A stretch of DNA of 64,000 bases from Micromonospora tarapacensis (GTDB taxonomy: Bacteria > Actinomycetota > Actinomycetes > Mycobacteriales > Micromonosporaceae): assembly GCF_019697375.1 (NCBI RefSeq), contig NZ_JAHCDI010000004.1, forward strand, positions 3,955,324-4,019,323, written 5' to 3'. Below are positions 36,407-44,465 of the stretch, piece by piece. Numbering within the stretch: position 1 is the stretch's first letter; every line of letters starts with the position of its first letter. The translations under genes and the position numbers were made by a program. The notes beneath the pieces are model-generated. The model did no database searches, was not told the DNA's origin, and saw nothing but the letters and a program-made list of their open reading frames with translations.

Positions 36407-37032
36407 CTCCAGAGTCGGAGGCGCCCTTGAGGTCACACCGAAGTGGAGCGTGGCGGACACCGTCCGTCGCAGCGCCTCTCCACCCGGCCCCGCCGACAAG
36501 CGGCATGACAGCCGCGCCAGCAGGCGAGTGGGCTCACTCTCGCATGCCCGATCCCGGTCGGCAACACCCCCTGTCGCAGAGACGGCCATCCCCATCCAGA
36601 GCTGCGCGCCGCAGCGGAACGTCGTGGCCCGGTACGACTTCGCAGTATCCGCTTTAGGACGCGAACCAGCACGAGGCCGGCGACACCTGACGGTCATGCA
36701 ACGAAGAGAACGAGTGCGTTGACGGAACGTCGCTCGACACTGGAGACCGGCTCACCATGAATGACGAGCCCATCGCCGCAGATCCGGATGCCGCCGCTTT
36801 CCCCCGCTCGACATGGGTGCGAGCGGACGCGGATTGGTCTTGTACTTGCGGTCACGATCGAACAGCAGTTCCTCGGCCTTGCATGGAGGATCGGGATCGG
36901 CATCGACGTCTCGCTTCTGGATGGGGACGAGGTCGTCTCTGTTACCCGCCGAACTTGTGGGCGTTGAATTGCGTGACGGAGCGCAGGTACCAGCTACGCA
37001 AACCGTTCCCGGTCGTCAGATGTCCTTTACGC
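36407..37032. other. Region without a supported gene
   Basis: About 625 bp between the MOSC and SDR genes. Several open frames exist on both strands, but none shows a recognisable motif, consistent codon bias or a ribosome-binding site. The first 240 bp may include the MOSC promoter. I see no repeat or hairpin that stands out. Confidence 0.6.
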
Positions 37033-37719
37033 CTACCAGCTCAAGTGCCCGAACTCGTCGGTGAACGTCCCGGTTGGGCCGTCCGGGTCGAGCGTGGCGA
37101 GGCGTACGACTGTCTTGGCGCTTTCCGTTACTGATCTTCCGACTCCGAAGGCGGCGGTCATGTCGGTGGCGGTGGTGCCGGGTTCTAGTGCGTTGAACTT
37201 GATCCCTGGATGGGATTTGGCGTACTGGACGCTGAGCATGGTGGCTGCCGACTTGGATGCCGCGTAGAGCGCTAGCGGCATGTTGAACTCCGGCCGGTCG
37301 GGATTGGTCACCGCCCAGAAGGAACCCATGCTGCTCGAAAGGGTGACCACCGTGGGATTTGAGGACTTTTTCAGCAGAGGCAGGGCCGCCTCCGTGACTC
37401 GGACGATTCCCACGGCATTCGTGTCGAACACGCGCAGGGCTGCAGGCCCGTCCATGGCTCCGGCACTTAGGATGCCCGCGTTGTTCACCAGTACGTCGAG
37501 TCGACCCTCGGTGGAGTCGATCGTCGCCAGCGCATCGCTCACCGACGCGTCGTCGGTAACATCCAGCTGCACGAATCGTGCACCTAGCGCCGCTGCGGCC
37601 TCCTCGCCCCGTTCGGCGTCGCGTGCGCCGACGTACACGCGGTGACCCAGTTCGTGAAGCTGTCTGGCTGTCTCGAAACCGATGCCTTTGTTCGCGCCGG
37701 TGATCAAGGTGACGGTCAT
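37033..37719 (-). CDS. Short-chain dehydrogenase/reductase
   Basis: This 228-residue enzyme has the classical SDR signature: T-G-x3-G-x-G nucleotide motif (TGANKGIG), NNAG (VLVNNAGIL), the catalytic Ser in TLSSSMGSF and Y-x3-K (YAASK). The C terminus (GPTGTFTDEFGHLSW) resembles carbonyl-reductase-like SDRs of actinobacteria. Substrate unknown. ATG 37719 is the conserved start. It is divergent from a TetR gene with three operator-like boxes between them, so it is probably induced by whatever that regulator senses. Confidence 0.92.
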   Translation of the reverse strand: MTVTLITGANKGIGFETARQLHELGHRVYVGARDAERGEEAAAALGARFVQLDVTDDASVSDALATIDSTEGRLDVLVNNAGILSAGAMDGPAALRVFDTNAVGIVRVTEAALPLLKKSSNPTVVTLSSSMGSFWAVTNPDRPEFNMPLALYAASKSAATMLSVQYAKSHPGIKFNALEPGTTATDMTAAFGVGRSVTESAKTVVRLATLDPDGPTGTFTDEFGHLSW

Positions 37720-37793
37720 GAGTCTCCTCTAGGTACGCGGACCGTCGCGAACCATCGGCAGGGCGACCGGTTACGCGAGCGCGGCACCTTTTG

Positions 37794-37874
37794 TACCGCT
37801 CGGTTACTCAGCCACGATAGCAGGTTTTGTACTGATCGGTCGACAAGTCGGGCCACGTACCGTACCGATCGGTA
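37794..37874. promoter_or_regulatory. Three TetR operator-like boxes
   Basis: Boxes at 37794-37805 (TACCGCTCGGTT), 37830-37841 (TACTGATCGGTC) and 37863-37874 (TACCGATCGGTA, a perfect palindrome) are spaced 36 and 33 bp apart. The first two are both preceded by TTTTG. They fill the gap between the divergent SDR and TetR genes. The perfect box is closest to the TetR start, as expected for tight autoregulation. Confidence 0.7.
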
Positions 37875-37885
37875 GACTCGTTCTC

Positions 37886-38512
37886 ATGGGCATCGAGACG
37901 CCTCGCACCGGACGACCGAGAGCCTTCGACGAGGAGACGGTCCTCCACCGCGCCACCGAGGTCTTCTGGCGCTACGGCTACGAGGGCGCGTCGCTGAGCG
38001 CCCTCACCAGCGCGATGGGCATCAACCGCCCGAGCCTGTACGCCACGTTCGGCAGCAAAGAGCAGCTTTTCCGACGCGCCTTCGCCCGCTACCACGAGAC
38101 GCAGGTGGCCAACGCTCGCACGGCACTCGATCAGCCCACCGCACATGCCGCCATCGAAGCTTTCCTGCGCTCCAGCGCCGACGGCCTCACCGCCGATGAT
38201 CACCCCGCAGGCTGCCTCTCCATCCAGGGAGGTCTGGCCTGCTCGCCGGAGAACAACCGCATATCTGAAATCCTGGCCGCAGGCCGGGCCGCCACCGAGT
38301 CCGCCCTCGAAAAACGACTGTCCCTAGCGGCACAGGAAGAAGACCTCCCGCAGGGCATGGATGCCCGGGCCCTGGCGCGATTCGTGATGGCGCTCAGCGA
38401 GGGCCACGCCGTCCACGCCGCCGCCGGCGCGAGCCGCGAAGACCTCCACGCCTCCATCGACATCGCCCTTCGAGCCCTCGCTCCCCAGTCTCGACCGCCG
38501 CTGCAGCCCTGA
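37886..38512 (+). CDS. TetR-family regulator
   Basis: This 208-residue protein begins GRPRAFDEETVLHRATEVFW and has the TetR helix-turn-helix (GASLSALTSAMGINRPSLYATFGSKEQLF) and a C-terminal dimerisation/ligand domain of the type found in AcrR/YbiH-like regulators (GCLSIQGGLACSPENN). It is divergent from the SDR gene with a 166-bp shared control region. It most likely represses the SDR and itself; electrophilic or aromatic inducers are common for such pairs, but this is inference. Confidence 0.9.
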   Translation: MGIETPRTGRPRAFDEETVLHRATEVFWRYGYEGASLSALTSAMGINRPSLYATFGSKEQLFRRAFARYHETQVANARTALDQPTAHAAIEAFLRSSADGLTADDHPAGCLSIQGGLACSPENNRISEILAAGRAATESALEKRLSLAAQEEDLPQGMDARALARFVMALSEGHAVHAAAGASREDLHASIDIALRALAPQSRPPLQP

Positions 38513-38514
38513 GT

Positions 38515-38566
38515 TCCGACGCCGCAGGTACCGATGAAGAGTCGCCTTGACGTCGAGGTCAGTCAT
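38515..38566 (-). pseudogene. Fragment of a DinB/DUF664 gene start
   Basis: The minus strand from ATG 38566 reads MTDLDVKATLHRYLRRR, which matches the N terminus of DUF664/DinB-type proteins. It then loses similarity next to the TetR 3' end. Only about 17 residues remain. It is one of two gene relics between the TetR gene and 39.2 kb. Confidence 0.5.
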
Positions 38567-38779
38567 GCCGGCCAGGCTCTCACCGCTGCGCTCGCCGCGG
38601 GGGCCTGCACGACCGCATTTCGAGCCGCGTGGTGACTGCTCTTGATCGGCCACCAGCCCAGACAGCGGCAGATTCGGTAGACCGTTGGGTGATGTGCGCT
38701 GCTGGGCGTTACGGCTGACCCAGCCCGGTAGAAGGCAATCCGCACGAGACTGCCATCCGCCTGTCAAATCGGGTCTTGA

Positions 38780-39195
38780 ACGTCCGCATTGGTCTAGACG
38801 CTTCCATGGCCAGCCGGTGGCGGTCCAGTTCGCGACGGCGGTGGCGAGCGGCACGTCGAGGTTTGCCTGTCGGCCCGTACCCAGGACTGGGCTGTCACGT
38901 CGTACTCCTCGGAGGCTGGAGGGTATAGGTAGACGCAATCGATGACGTCGTCGTCGATCGTGTCGAGGACGGTGAAGGTGAACCCTTTGCCACTGCTGAA
39001 GTCGTCAGCATGACGGCGCAGATCGGAGAGATTCTCCTCGAGCGACATGCCGCTGGGTGGTGGTCAGTCGCCGTCCGGGCAACCCGGCGTGGTGCGGATG
39101 TGCTCGATGCTCGACATCCAGGCAGCATGATCCGCCTCGTTGTGCTGCGGACCCAGCGGTTCGAGGAGACCGTCGGTCGGCAACCACGGCGGGTG
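38780..39195 (-). pseudogene. GNAT acetyltransferase relic (nonsense codon and frameshift)
   Basis: A GNAT-like protein can be followed on the minus strand. Upstream part LEPLGPQHNEADHAAWMSS and IEHIRTTPGCPDGD ends in TGA near 39053 where the family usually has Trp (TGG to TGA). The same frame goes on as PPPSGMSLEENLSDLRRHAD, FTFTVLDTIDDDVIDCVYLY and SWVRADR. A frame change near 38880 then leads to NLDVPLATAVANWTATGWPW. One stop and one shift make the gene non-functional. Confidence 0.7.
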
Positions 39196-39206
39196 AGGCC
39201 GTCGCT

Positions 39207-39569
39207 ATGGTGGTCGCACGCCTTCCCGCCGGTTGCGGGCGCGCGTTCGCCAGGACCTCTGAGCAGCTCGCGGCGCACGAGGCTGCCGCGCCGTCGCTCT
39301 CTACGAGGTGGCCGGTCTTCACCGCCGAACTCGCCGCGGCGCTCAGGGCCGAAGGCGAGGAACCGCTGGCGGAGCAGGTTGGGCGACTGCGAGTCGTGCA
39401 GACGTGCGGTTGCAGGGACGACTTCTGCCGGAGCTTCCGCACCGCGCCGAAGCCGGATGGTGCCTACGGCGACGGCCACCGCAACGTCTGCCTCGATGCA
39501 CCATGGCCGAGCCACCCCATCCTCGACGTGGTCCACGACGAGATCAGATACGTCGAAGTACTGTACTGA
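39207..39569 (+). CDS. Conserved hypothetical protein with C-x-C...C motif
   Basis: This 120-residue protein contains VVQTCGCRDDFCRSFRTAP and GAYGDGHRNVCLD, a cysteine pattern seen in a conserved but uncharacterised group in Streptomyces and Micromonospora as I recall it. The C terminus (ILDVVHDEIRYVEVLY) is also typical of that group. Possible metal binding by the Cys/His set is inference. ATG 39207 is chosen. It lies next to the GNAT relic on the opposite strand, with overlap-free spacing. Confidence 0.75.
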   Translation: MVVARLPAGCGRAFARTSEQLAAHEAAAPSLSTRWPVFTAELAAALRAEGEEPLAEQVGRLRVVQTCGCRDDFCRSFRTAPKPDGAYGDGHRNVCLDAPWPSHPILDVVHDEIRYVEVLY

Positions 39570-39768
39570 TCACCGCTGTACTGACCGCTTCCACACCCGC
39601 GCAGTCGGCGGCATGTTCGTGCGGCAGCGAGGGGCGACGCTATGCGGCACTTGCGCGGGTTCACGACGTGCCTGGGATGCCCTCGTCACGTGGGCGTGCC
39701 GGTTCGGTTGAGAGGGCTTTCGGTGGGTGTCGGCGCGGTGTGGCGGATGTCCGGCGGCGGGCACGGGA

Positions 39769-40416
39769 TCAGGTGGTGACGACCTGACGTAGTTCGTCCG
39801 CGCCGGGGCCGTGCAGGTGCCCGATCCGCACGGTGCGTCCGGTGAGCAGGAGGAACAGGTCGGTCATGGTGCCTGTCACCTGGGCGCCGTTTCCGGTGGA
39901 CCAGGCGTGGTCGGTTGCGGTGAGCCGGAACGTCGCCAGCGGCAGCGAGCGGAAGACTTTCGCGTTCCCGCGGCCGCGGTAGGAGATCACCCTGTCGGCG
40001 GCTTCGGCCACCTCGGCGGCGGGGACGCGGATCTCGCGGCCTAGCGGGATGGCCATGTCGAAGGTGTGGCCGACGGCGTCGATGAGCGACTCGCGGCAGG
40101 TCAGGCCGGGAAACGCGCGGTGCCGTCCGACCAGCAGGTCGAGCCTGTGCAGCAGCTGCCCGGAGTCGTGGCGTCGGGCGAGGTCAATCGAGCCCTCCCG
40201 GATGAGGCGGTTGGTCCCGCCTGGATGCCGGATGGCGAGTAGTGCCAGCTGCGGCATGCTCAGCAGCGGCATCGTCAGGTGCGCCGCGACGTCTCTGACC
40301 GTCCACCCCTCGCACAGCGAGGGGGTGTCCCACTCCTCCGGTGCCAGACCCGTCAAGAGATCCACGATAGCGCGGCGTCGCCGGTCGACGGCCGACCAGA
40401 CCTCGGTGTCGCCCAT
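39769..40416 (-). CDS. Maleylpyruvate isomerase/DinB-family protein
   Basis: This 215-residue protein has the mycothiol-dependent maleylpyruvate isomerase-like N-terminal domain: WDTPSLCEGWTVRDVAAHLT, with the conserved W-T-V-R-D-V-x-A-H-L segment that supplies a metal-binding His. A C-terminal region (about 150-205) is of the SCP2-like/MDMPI type. Members use mycothiol as a cofactor, but many have unknown substrates. ATG 40416 is the start. It is divergent from a MarR gene with a palindromic site in between, so it is probably regulated by it. Confidence 0.87.
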   Translation of the reverse strand: MGDTEVWSAVDRRRRAIVDLLTGLAPEEWDTPSLCEGWTVRDVAAHLTMPLLSMPQLALLAIRHPGGTNRLIREGSIDLARRHDSGQLLHRLDLLVGRHRAFPGLTCRESLIDAVGHTFDMAIPLGREIRVPAAEVAEAADRVISYRGRGNAKVFRSLPLATFRLTATDHAWSTGNGAQVTGTMTDLFLLLTGRTVRIGHLHGPGADELRQVVTT

Positions 40417-40444
40417 GGGTCCGATCCCTTCATCCGACCGAATC

Positions 40445-40463
40445 TAGTACGATGATGGTACTA
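40445..40463. promoter_or_regulatory. MarR operator candidate (TAGTAC-N7-GTACTA)
   Basis: TAGTAC (40445-40450) and GTACTA (40458-40463) form a 19-bp inverted repeat in the 85-bp gap between the divergent isomerase and MarR genes. Size and position fit a MarR dimer site. Confidence 0.7.
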
Positions 40464-40501
40464 AAAACTGGTCCTGATCGGGACTACCTGGAAGGTCTGT
40501 G

Positions 40502-40987
40502 ATGGAACGCGAGATCTCGTCCGGCTGGCTGATGTTCATCGGCTTCCGGTCGGCCGAGGACCGCATCGTCGCCGCAGTCGCCGAGGCCGGCTACGCCGAC
40601 ATCACCCGGGCGCAGGCCCGGCTGCTGGCGGGCATCGACCTGGACGGCACCAGGCTGGTCGTCCTCGCCGACCGCGCCCGGATCCCGAAACAGACCGCCC
40701 TCGCCCTGGTCAACGGTCTCGAGGCGGCCGGCTACGTGGAGCGGGTGCCAGATCCCTCCGACGGGCGAGCACGACTGATCCAGCTGACAGCACGCGGCCA
40801 CGGCGTGTTGCCCGTCGCCATCGCCGAGGAAGCGCGGATCGAGGCCGACTGGCAGGCTGTCCTGGGCGTTCGACGAATGCGGGCACTCCGTGGGGCACTG
40901 TGGGAGCTGGCCTCTAACGCCGACCCGCACCTATACCCGCCCGAAGCCCCGCAGCGACAAAAGCCTGAGGGCGGACCCAACGGTTGA
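40502..40987 (+). CDS. MarR-family regulator
   Basis: This 161-residue protein has the winged helix of MarR (TRAQARLLAGIDLDGTRLVVLADRA, KQTALALVNGLEAAGYVERV) and the wing DPSDGRARLIQLTARG. Helices at both ends form the dimer interface. ATG 40502 is chosen; GTG 40499 is one codon upstream. It probably controls itself and the divergent maleylpyruvate isomerase-like gene through the TAGTAC repeat. Confidence 0.9.
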   Translation: MEREISSGWLMFIGFRSAEDRIVAAVAEAGYADITRAQARLLAGIDLDGTRLVVLADRARIPKQTALALVNGLEAAGYVERVPDPSDGRARLIQLTARGHGVLPVAIAEEARIEADWQAVLGVRRMRALRGALWELASNADPHLYPPEAPQRQKPEGGPNG

Positions 40988-41525
40988 CAACCGTAGGCCA
41001 GGAAGGCGGGACGCATCGCCGGATCCCTGCTCTCGCAGCTTCCGTGATCACTTATCCGCTCATCGGCTAGATCAGTGCACCGCCCGGATGCCAGCGGCAG
41101 TGATCAGCTTCTACGGAGGAGGGACACGGCACCGCAGTTGATGGCGAGATCGCTTGTCCGTGATCCACAAAGGCACCGGTTCTGACGAACACCCGCCGTG
41201 TGTGCGAGGCCCGTTGCGGAACGCAAAGGACCGGCATTCCCGGCACCTCACCGATGACGAGCGACACCTCACCGATCCGGCAGCCCGATTCGCCGGGATC
41301 GTCGTCGGCATGGTGAACGCCGCGTCCGTGGTGATCTTCACTGTCGCACAACAACAAGGCCGGCGTTGACAGCGTCTTGCGTCGCAGCCAGTCGCAGCGC
41401 GGAGGTTGTCGCGTGCCCTCGTCCAGGTGTAGGCGTGCAGCCAGACCGGGTGCCGTAGGCCATCCGCGACAACACGGCACCTCAGCCGACGCCGCAAGTA
41501 CCAGCCGGTATCTGGTCGTTTCTGG
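40988..41525. other. Region without a supported gene
   Basis: About 540 bp. Open frames on both strands lack motifs, ribosome-binding sites and the usual codon bias. The stretch may be decayed coding sequence, as in the 38.5-39.2 kb zone, but I cannot name a source gene. Confidence 0.6.
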
Positions 41526-41891
41526 TCAGTGGGGCCAGTCGAGTTGTGCCTCGGGCACGCCGACGTCGCGGGCGTAGGTGATCGCTTCCTGTCGCCCGGT
41601 GTCGTCGCCTCGGGGATCGGTGAAGACGCGGCCGGCGAACACGACCCAGCTGGTGCTGTCCGTGGCGTAGTCGACGTACCAGCGTCCCGGGAACAGTGCG
41701 GCGGCGAACTGTCGGGCGAGTTCGTCGCCTACGTCGTCGGGGCAGGTGAAGTCGATCAGTGTCCACTGGGAGGGCTGCTCGCCGGTGGCGCTCCAGGCGG
41801 GGAGGCGGTGGATACGCCGCAACGTCAACGGCACGTCGATCGTGGCGTTCAGGGCCTGGCTCTCGACGACAAGGGCGCCCACGAGAGGCAA
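41526..41891 (-). CDS. Conserved hypothetical protein
   Basis: This 121-residue protein has no recognised domain. It is a soluble alpha/beta-looking chain with aromatic-rich segments ([45 protein letters not shown]). Codon use is normal for the organism, which supports a real gene. A TTG at 41891 and GTG at 41882 are the possible starts; neither has a good ribosome-binding site. No functional context: glyQS lies 280 bp away on the other strand, and that gap holds nothing else I can support. Confidence 0.6.
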   Translation of the reverse strand: MPLVGALVVESQALNATIDVPLTLRRIHRLPAWSATGEQPSQWTLIDFTCPDDVGDELARQFAAALFPGRWYVDYATDSTSWVVFAGRVFTDPRGDDTGRQEAITYARDVGVPEAQLDWPH

Positions 41892-42722
41892 GAGGAGTCA
41901 CCGCCTGCGTTCTGGTGGCTAGGGCAGCGGCCAGCCTAGCCGCCTCGGACGAGTGTTCCCTGCCTCGATCCGTGCGACTCGCACCCCGTCCAGCTACCTC
42001 GCCGGGCACCAAGCGGACACGCCGGCACATCGACGGCCATTTGATCTTGGCCTGTGGCCACCGATGTGACCACACCCGGTGTAGGAGGCTTCGTGCCGTC
42101 CCCACTATGGCTCAATTGGCAGGCGCAACGACAAACGAACGTCCCGAAAGAGCATCATCTAGGCTCACCTGCATGCTCACCATGCAGGAGGCATTGGCCC
42201 GCTTGACCGCCTATTGGACGGCGCAGGGCCTGCTGACCGTTCAGCCGATGAACACCGAGGTCGGGGCGGGGACGCTGAATCCCGCCACCTTCCTGCGGGT
42301 CCTTGGACCGGAGCCCTGGAAGGTGGTCTACACCGAGCCCTCGGTGCGGCCCGACGACTCCCGGTACGGTGAGAACCCCAACCGCCTGCAGACCCACACC
42401 CAGATTCAAGTGATCCTCAAGCCGGATCCGGGCAACCCGCAGGAACTCTGCATGGGCAGCCTGGCCGCGCTCGGCATCGACTTGGCCGCGCACGACCTGC
42501 GGTTCGTCGAGGACAACTGGGCGTCCCCCGCGCTCGGTGCCTGGGGCCTGGGCTGGGAGGTGTGGCTGGACGGTCTGGAGATCTGCCAGTTCACCTACAT
42601 GCAGCAGGCCGGCGGTATCAACCTTGATCCGGTCGCAGTGGAGATCACCTACGGTATCGAGCGGATCATCATGGCGCTCCAGGGTGTGCGTCATTTCAAG
42701 GAGATCGAGTACGCACCAGGCC

Positions 42723-42748
42723 TCAGCTACGGCGAGGTGTTCGGTCAG
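42723..42748 (+). repeat. 26-bp direct repeat, left copy
   Basis: Identical over 26 bp to 44440-44465. The sequence runs from the Ser codon to the Gln codon of SYGEVFGQ in glyQS. It flanks the IS1380-family insertion. IS1380 elements normally duplicate about 4-5 bp, so this is unusually long for a target duplication. Confidence 0.9.
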
Positions 42749-44439
42749 AGGGTTTTGCTCCCCTGCCTGACCGTTTCGGCTGACCGTTTTGTCCGGCCCG
42801 AGTGGGGGTGGGACTGCCACGTGTCGCTGTGGAAGCGCGAGGTCTCCGGCCCTCGGAGGGCAGCCTTTCTGCTGGTAGGTGCGGGAGTCGGGGTCAGGTG
42901 GTCAGTGGTAGCTGGGTGAGGCGTTGCCAGCAGAGGGTGAACGCGTCGGCCCAGGGCCAGGTCTCGGGGATCGACAGGACACGGCGGCGGGCGTGGACGG
43001 CGATTTTGCCGGGCAGGTGCAGCAGCCGGTAGCGCAGGGTGTCGGGTTCGGCGTCGGCGAGATCCGGCTGGTCGTGCAGGCCGAGCAGTCTGGTCCAGGA
43101 GGCCAGGTCGGCGGCGAGGTTGGCGGTCAGGACCCAGCCGCGGTTGACCGTCCACGTTTTCGAGGGCAGGTTGCGCAGGCCCATCGCCTTTGCGCCGCGG
43201 ACGTGATCTTCCACGCCGGCGTGAGAACGGTGTAGGGCGTCGAGCCATTGCGGCTGGTGCGAGCCGGGCACGCCGGCGATACGGGTGATGTTGGTGGCCA
43301 CGATCTGGTAGCGCCAGCCGGTGCGTTTCTCCAGGTCGGTGAGGTTCTTGGCGTGCCGGGCCGAGGGTTTCACCCGGCGTACGAGCAGCCGTAGTGTGCC
43401 GGTCCAGGCGTGCAGGCGCGGGTTGAGGCCGGTCAGTTCCGCGACGTGCGCGTCGCTGGTGGCGGTGCCGTCCTGGTGCAGGCTGTCGCTCCAGGCGTCG
43501 GCGGGGATCTGGTTGATCGCGGTCTCGTCGGCGGTGGTGATCGTCCAGCCGACGGTGAACTTCACGCTGCGCCACGCCCGGTTCATCTGCTGAAGATGTT
43601 CCAGGAGCTCGTGGGTGGCGCCGGCACCGTCGACGCGGATCAGCAGCTTGCGCCGGTAGGCGACCGGGAGTTGCGTGATCGCGTCGCCGAGGACCCGGAT
43701 GTGATCAGCAACCGTGTTCGATCCGGCGTTGCCGGGCCGCAGCAGCATGGCCAGGCATTCCGCGGTGTTGGCACACCACGCGCCGAGCGGGTGGAAGCCA
43801 TAGCCTTTCTTGAAGGTGGCCGCCGCGCCCTGCTTGTCGCTGTGGGCGGTGATCAGCGTGGCATCCAGATCGATGACCACCCACCCGGTCAGGAGTTTGC
43901 CCGCGACGGTCAGCCACGGGAATCCCTGCGGGCGGCGGGCGAGCAGCGCCCACACGTGGGCGCGGACCTTCGCCCGCGCATTGCCGATCCGCTTCAACGC
44001 GGTCTCGTCGAGGCCGGCCAACGCTCGCCGGACGGTCGACTCCGACGGGGGATCACCGAAGACCAGGCCCTGATGGGCGAGCAGCGCGATGTCGGACATG
44101 CTCGTGGCGCCGAGCACGATCGCGACCGCGAGCGACACCAGGACCGTGCCGCGATCCCACCATCCAGGGCCCTTGCCGCGCGGCAGCACCTTGTTCAATC
44201 CGCTGGTCAGACCGGTCCGATCAGCGCATTTCCGCAGCAGGACCGCACCCGCATGACCGACCAGCCCTTTCCCGCCCGAGCCGACGACCAGCCGCTGATC
44301 CCACCCACTACCCTTACTCACCAGGAAGGTGCACCCGATTCTGCTGTGGACATGGACTCGACACCCACATCCTTGCAGGTCAGGTGCACCTTTCTTTCAC
44401 TGACCTCGATCAGTCAAATCCCCCTCTGAACAGGGGAGG
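42749..44439. mobile_element. IS1380-family insertion sequence in glyQS
   Basis: A 1.69-kb insert carries one transposase gene on the minus strand, the right size for an IS1380 element. Short inverted ends are visible: CTCCCCTG (42758-42765) and CAGGGGAG (44431-44438). Nine bases (AGGGTTTTG) separate the left end from the direct repeat and belong neither to glyQS nor clearly to the element. The transposase is intact, so the element may still be active. Confidence 0.85.
42894..44321 (-). CDS. IS1380-family transposase
   Basis: This 475-residue DDE transposase is recognised by [20 protein letters not shown] (first Asp), [23 protein letters not shown] and [18 protein letters not shown] (second Asp), with the C-terminal region around [19 protein letters not shown] supplying the catalytic Glu. 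The length matches the family and no frameshift is visible. GTG 44321 (VSKGSGWD) is the start. It is transcribed against glyQS. Confidence 0.92.
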   Translation of the reverse strand: MSKGSGWDQRLVVGSGGKGLVGHAGAVLLRKCADRTGLTSGLNKVLPRGKGPGWWDRGTVLVSLAVAIVLGATSMSDIALLAHQGLVFGDPPSESTVRRALAGLDETALKRIGNARAKVRAHVWALLARRPQGFPWLTVAGKLLTGWVVIDLDATLITAHSDKQGAAATFKKGYGFHPLGAWCANTAECLAMLLRPGNAGSNTVADHIRVLGDAITQLPVAYRRKLLIRVDGAGATHELLEHLQQMNRAWRSVKFTVGWTITTADETAINQIPADAWSDSLHQDGTATSDAHVAELTGLNPRLHAWTGTLRLLVRRVKPSARHAKNLTDLEKRTGWRYQIVATNITRIAGVPGSHQPQWLDALHRSHAGVEDHVRGAKAMGLRNLPSKTWTVNRGWVLTANLAADLASWTRLLGLHDQPDLADAEPDTLRYRLLHLPGKIAVHARRRVLSIPETWPWADAFTLCWQRLTQLPLTT

Positions 44440-44465
44440 TCAGCTACGGCGAGGTGTTCGGTCAG
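44440..44465 (+). repeat. 26-bp direct repeat, right copy
   Basis: Right copy of the repeat at 42723-42748, immediately after the insertion sequence. It contains a GTG (44454) that could start the downstream glyQS fragment, though no good ribosome-binding site precedes it. Confidence 0.9.

Noticed and set aside
36757..37134. 125-residue plus-strand frame between MOSC and SDR genes
   Set aside because: It overlaps the SDR gene, has no motif and no ribosome-binding site, and its residue composition looks random.
41067..41480. 137-residue minus-strand frame
   Set aside because: No motif, no codon bias and no ribosome-binding site; treated as non-coding.
42095..42125. tRNA-like string (GGCTCAATTGGCAG) before glyQS
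   Set aside because: It resembles a D-arm only. No anticodon stem, T-arm GGTTCGA or acceptor stem follows within tRNA length.
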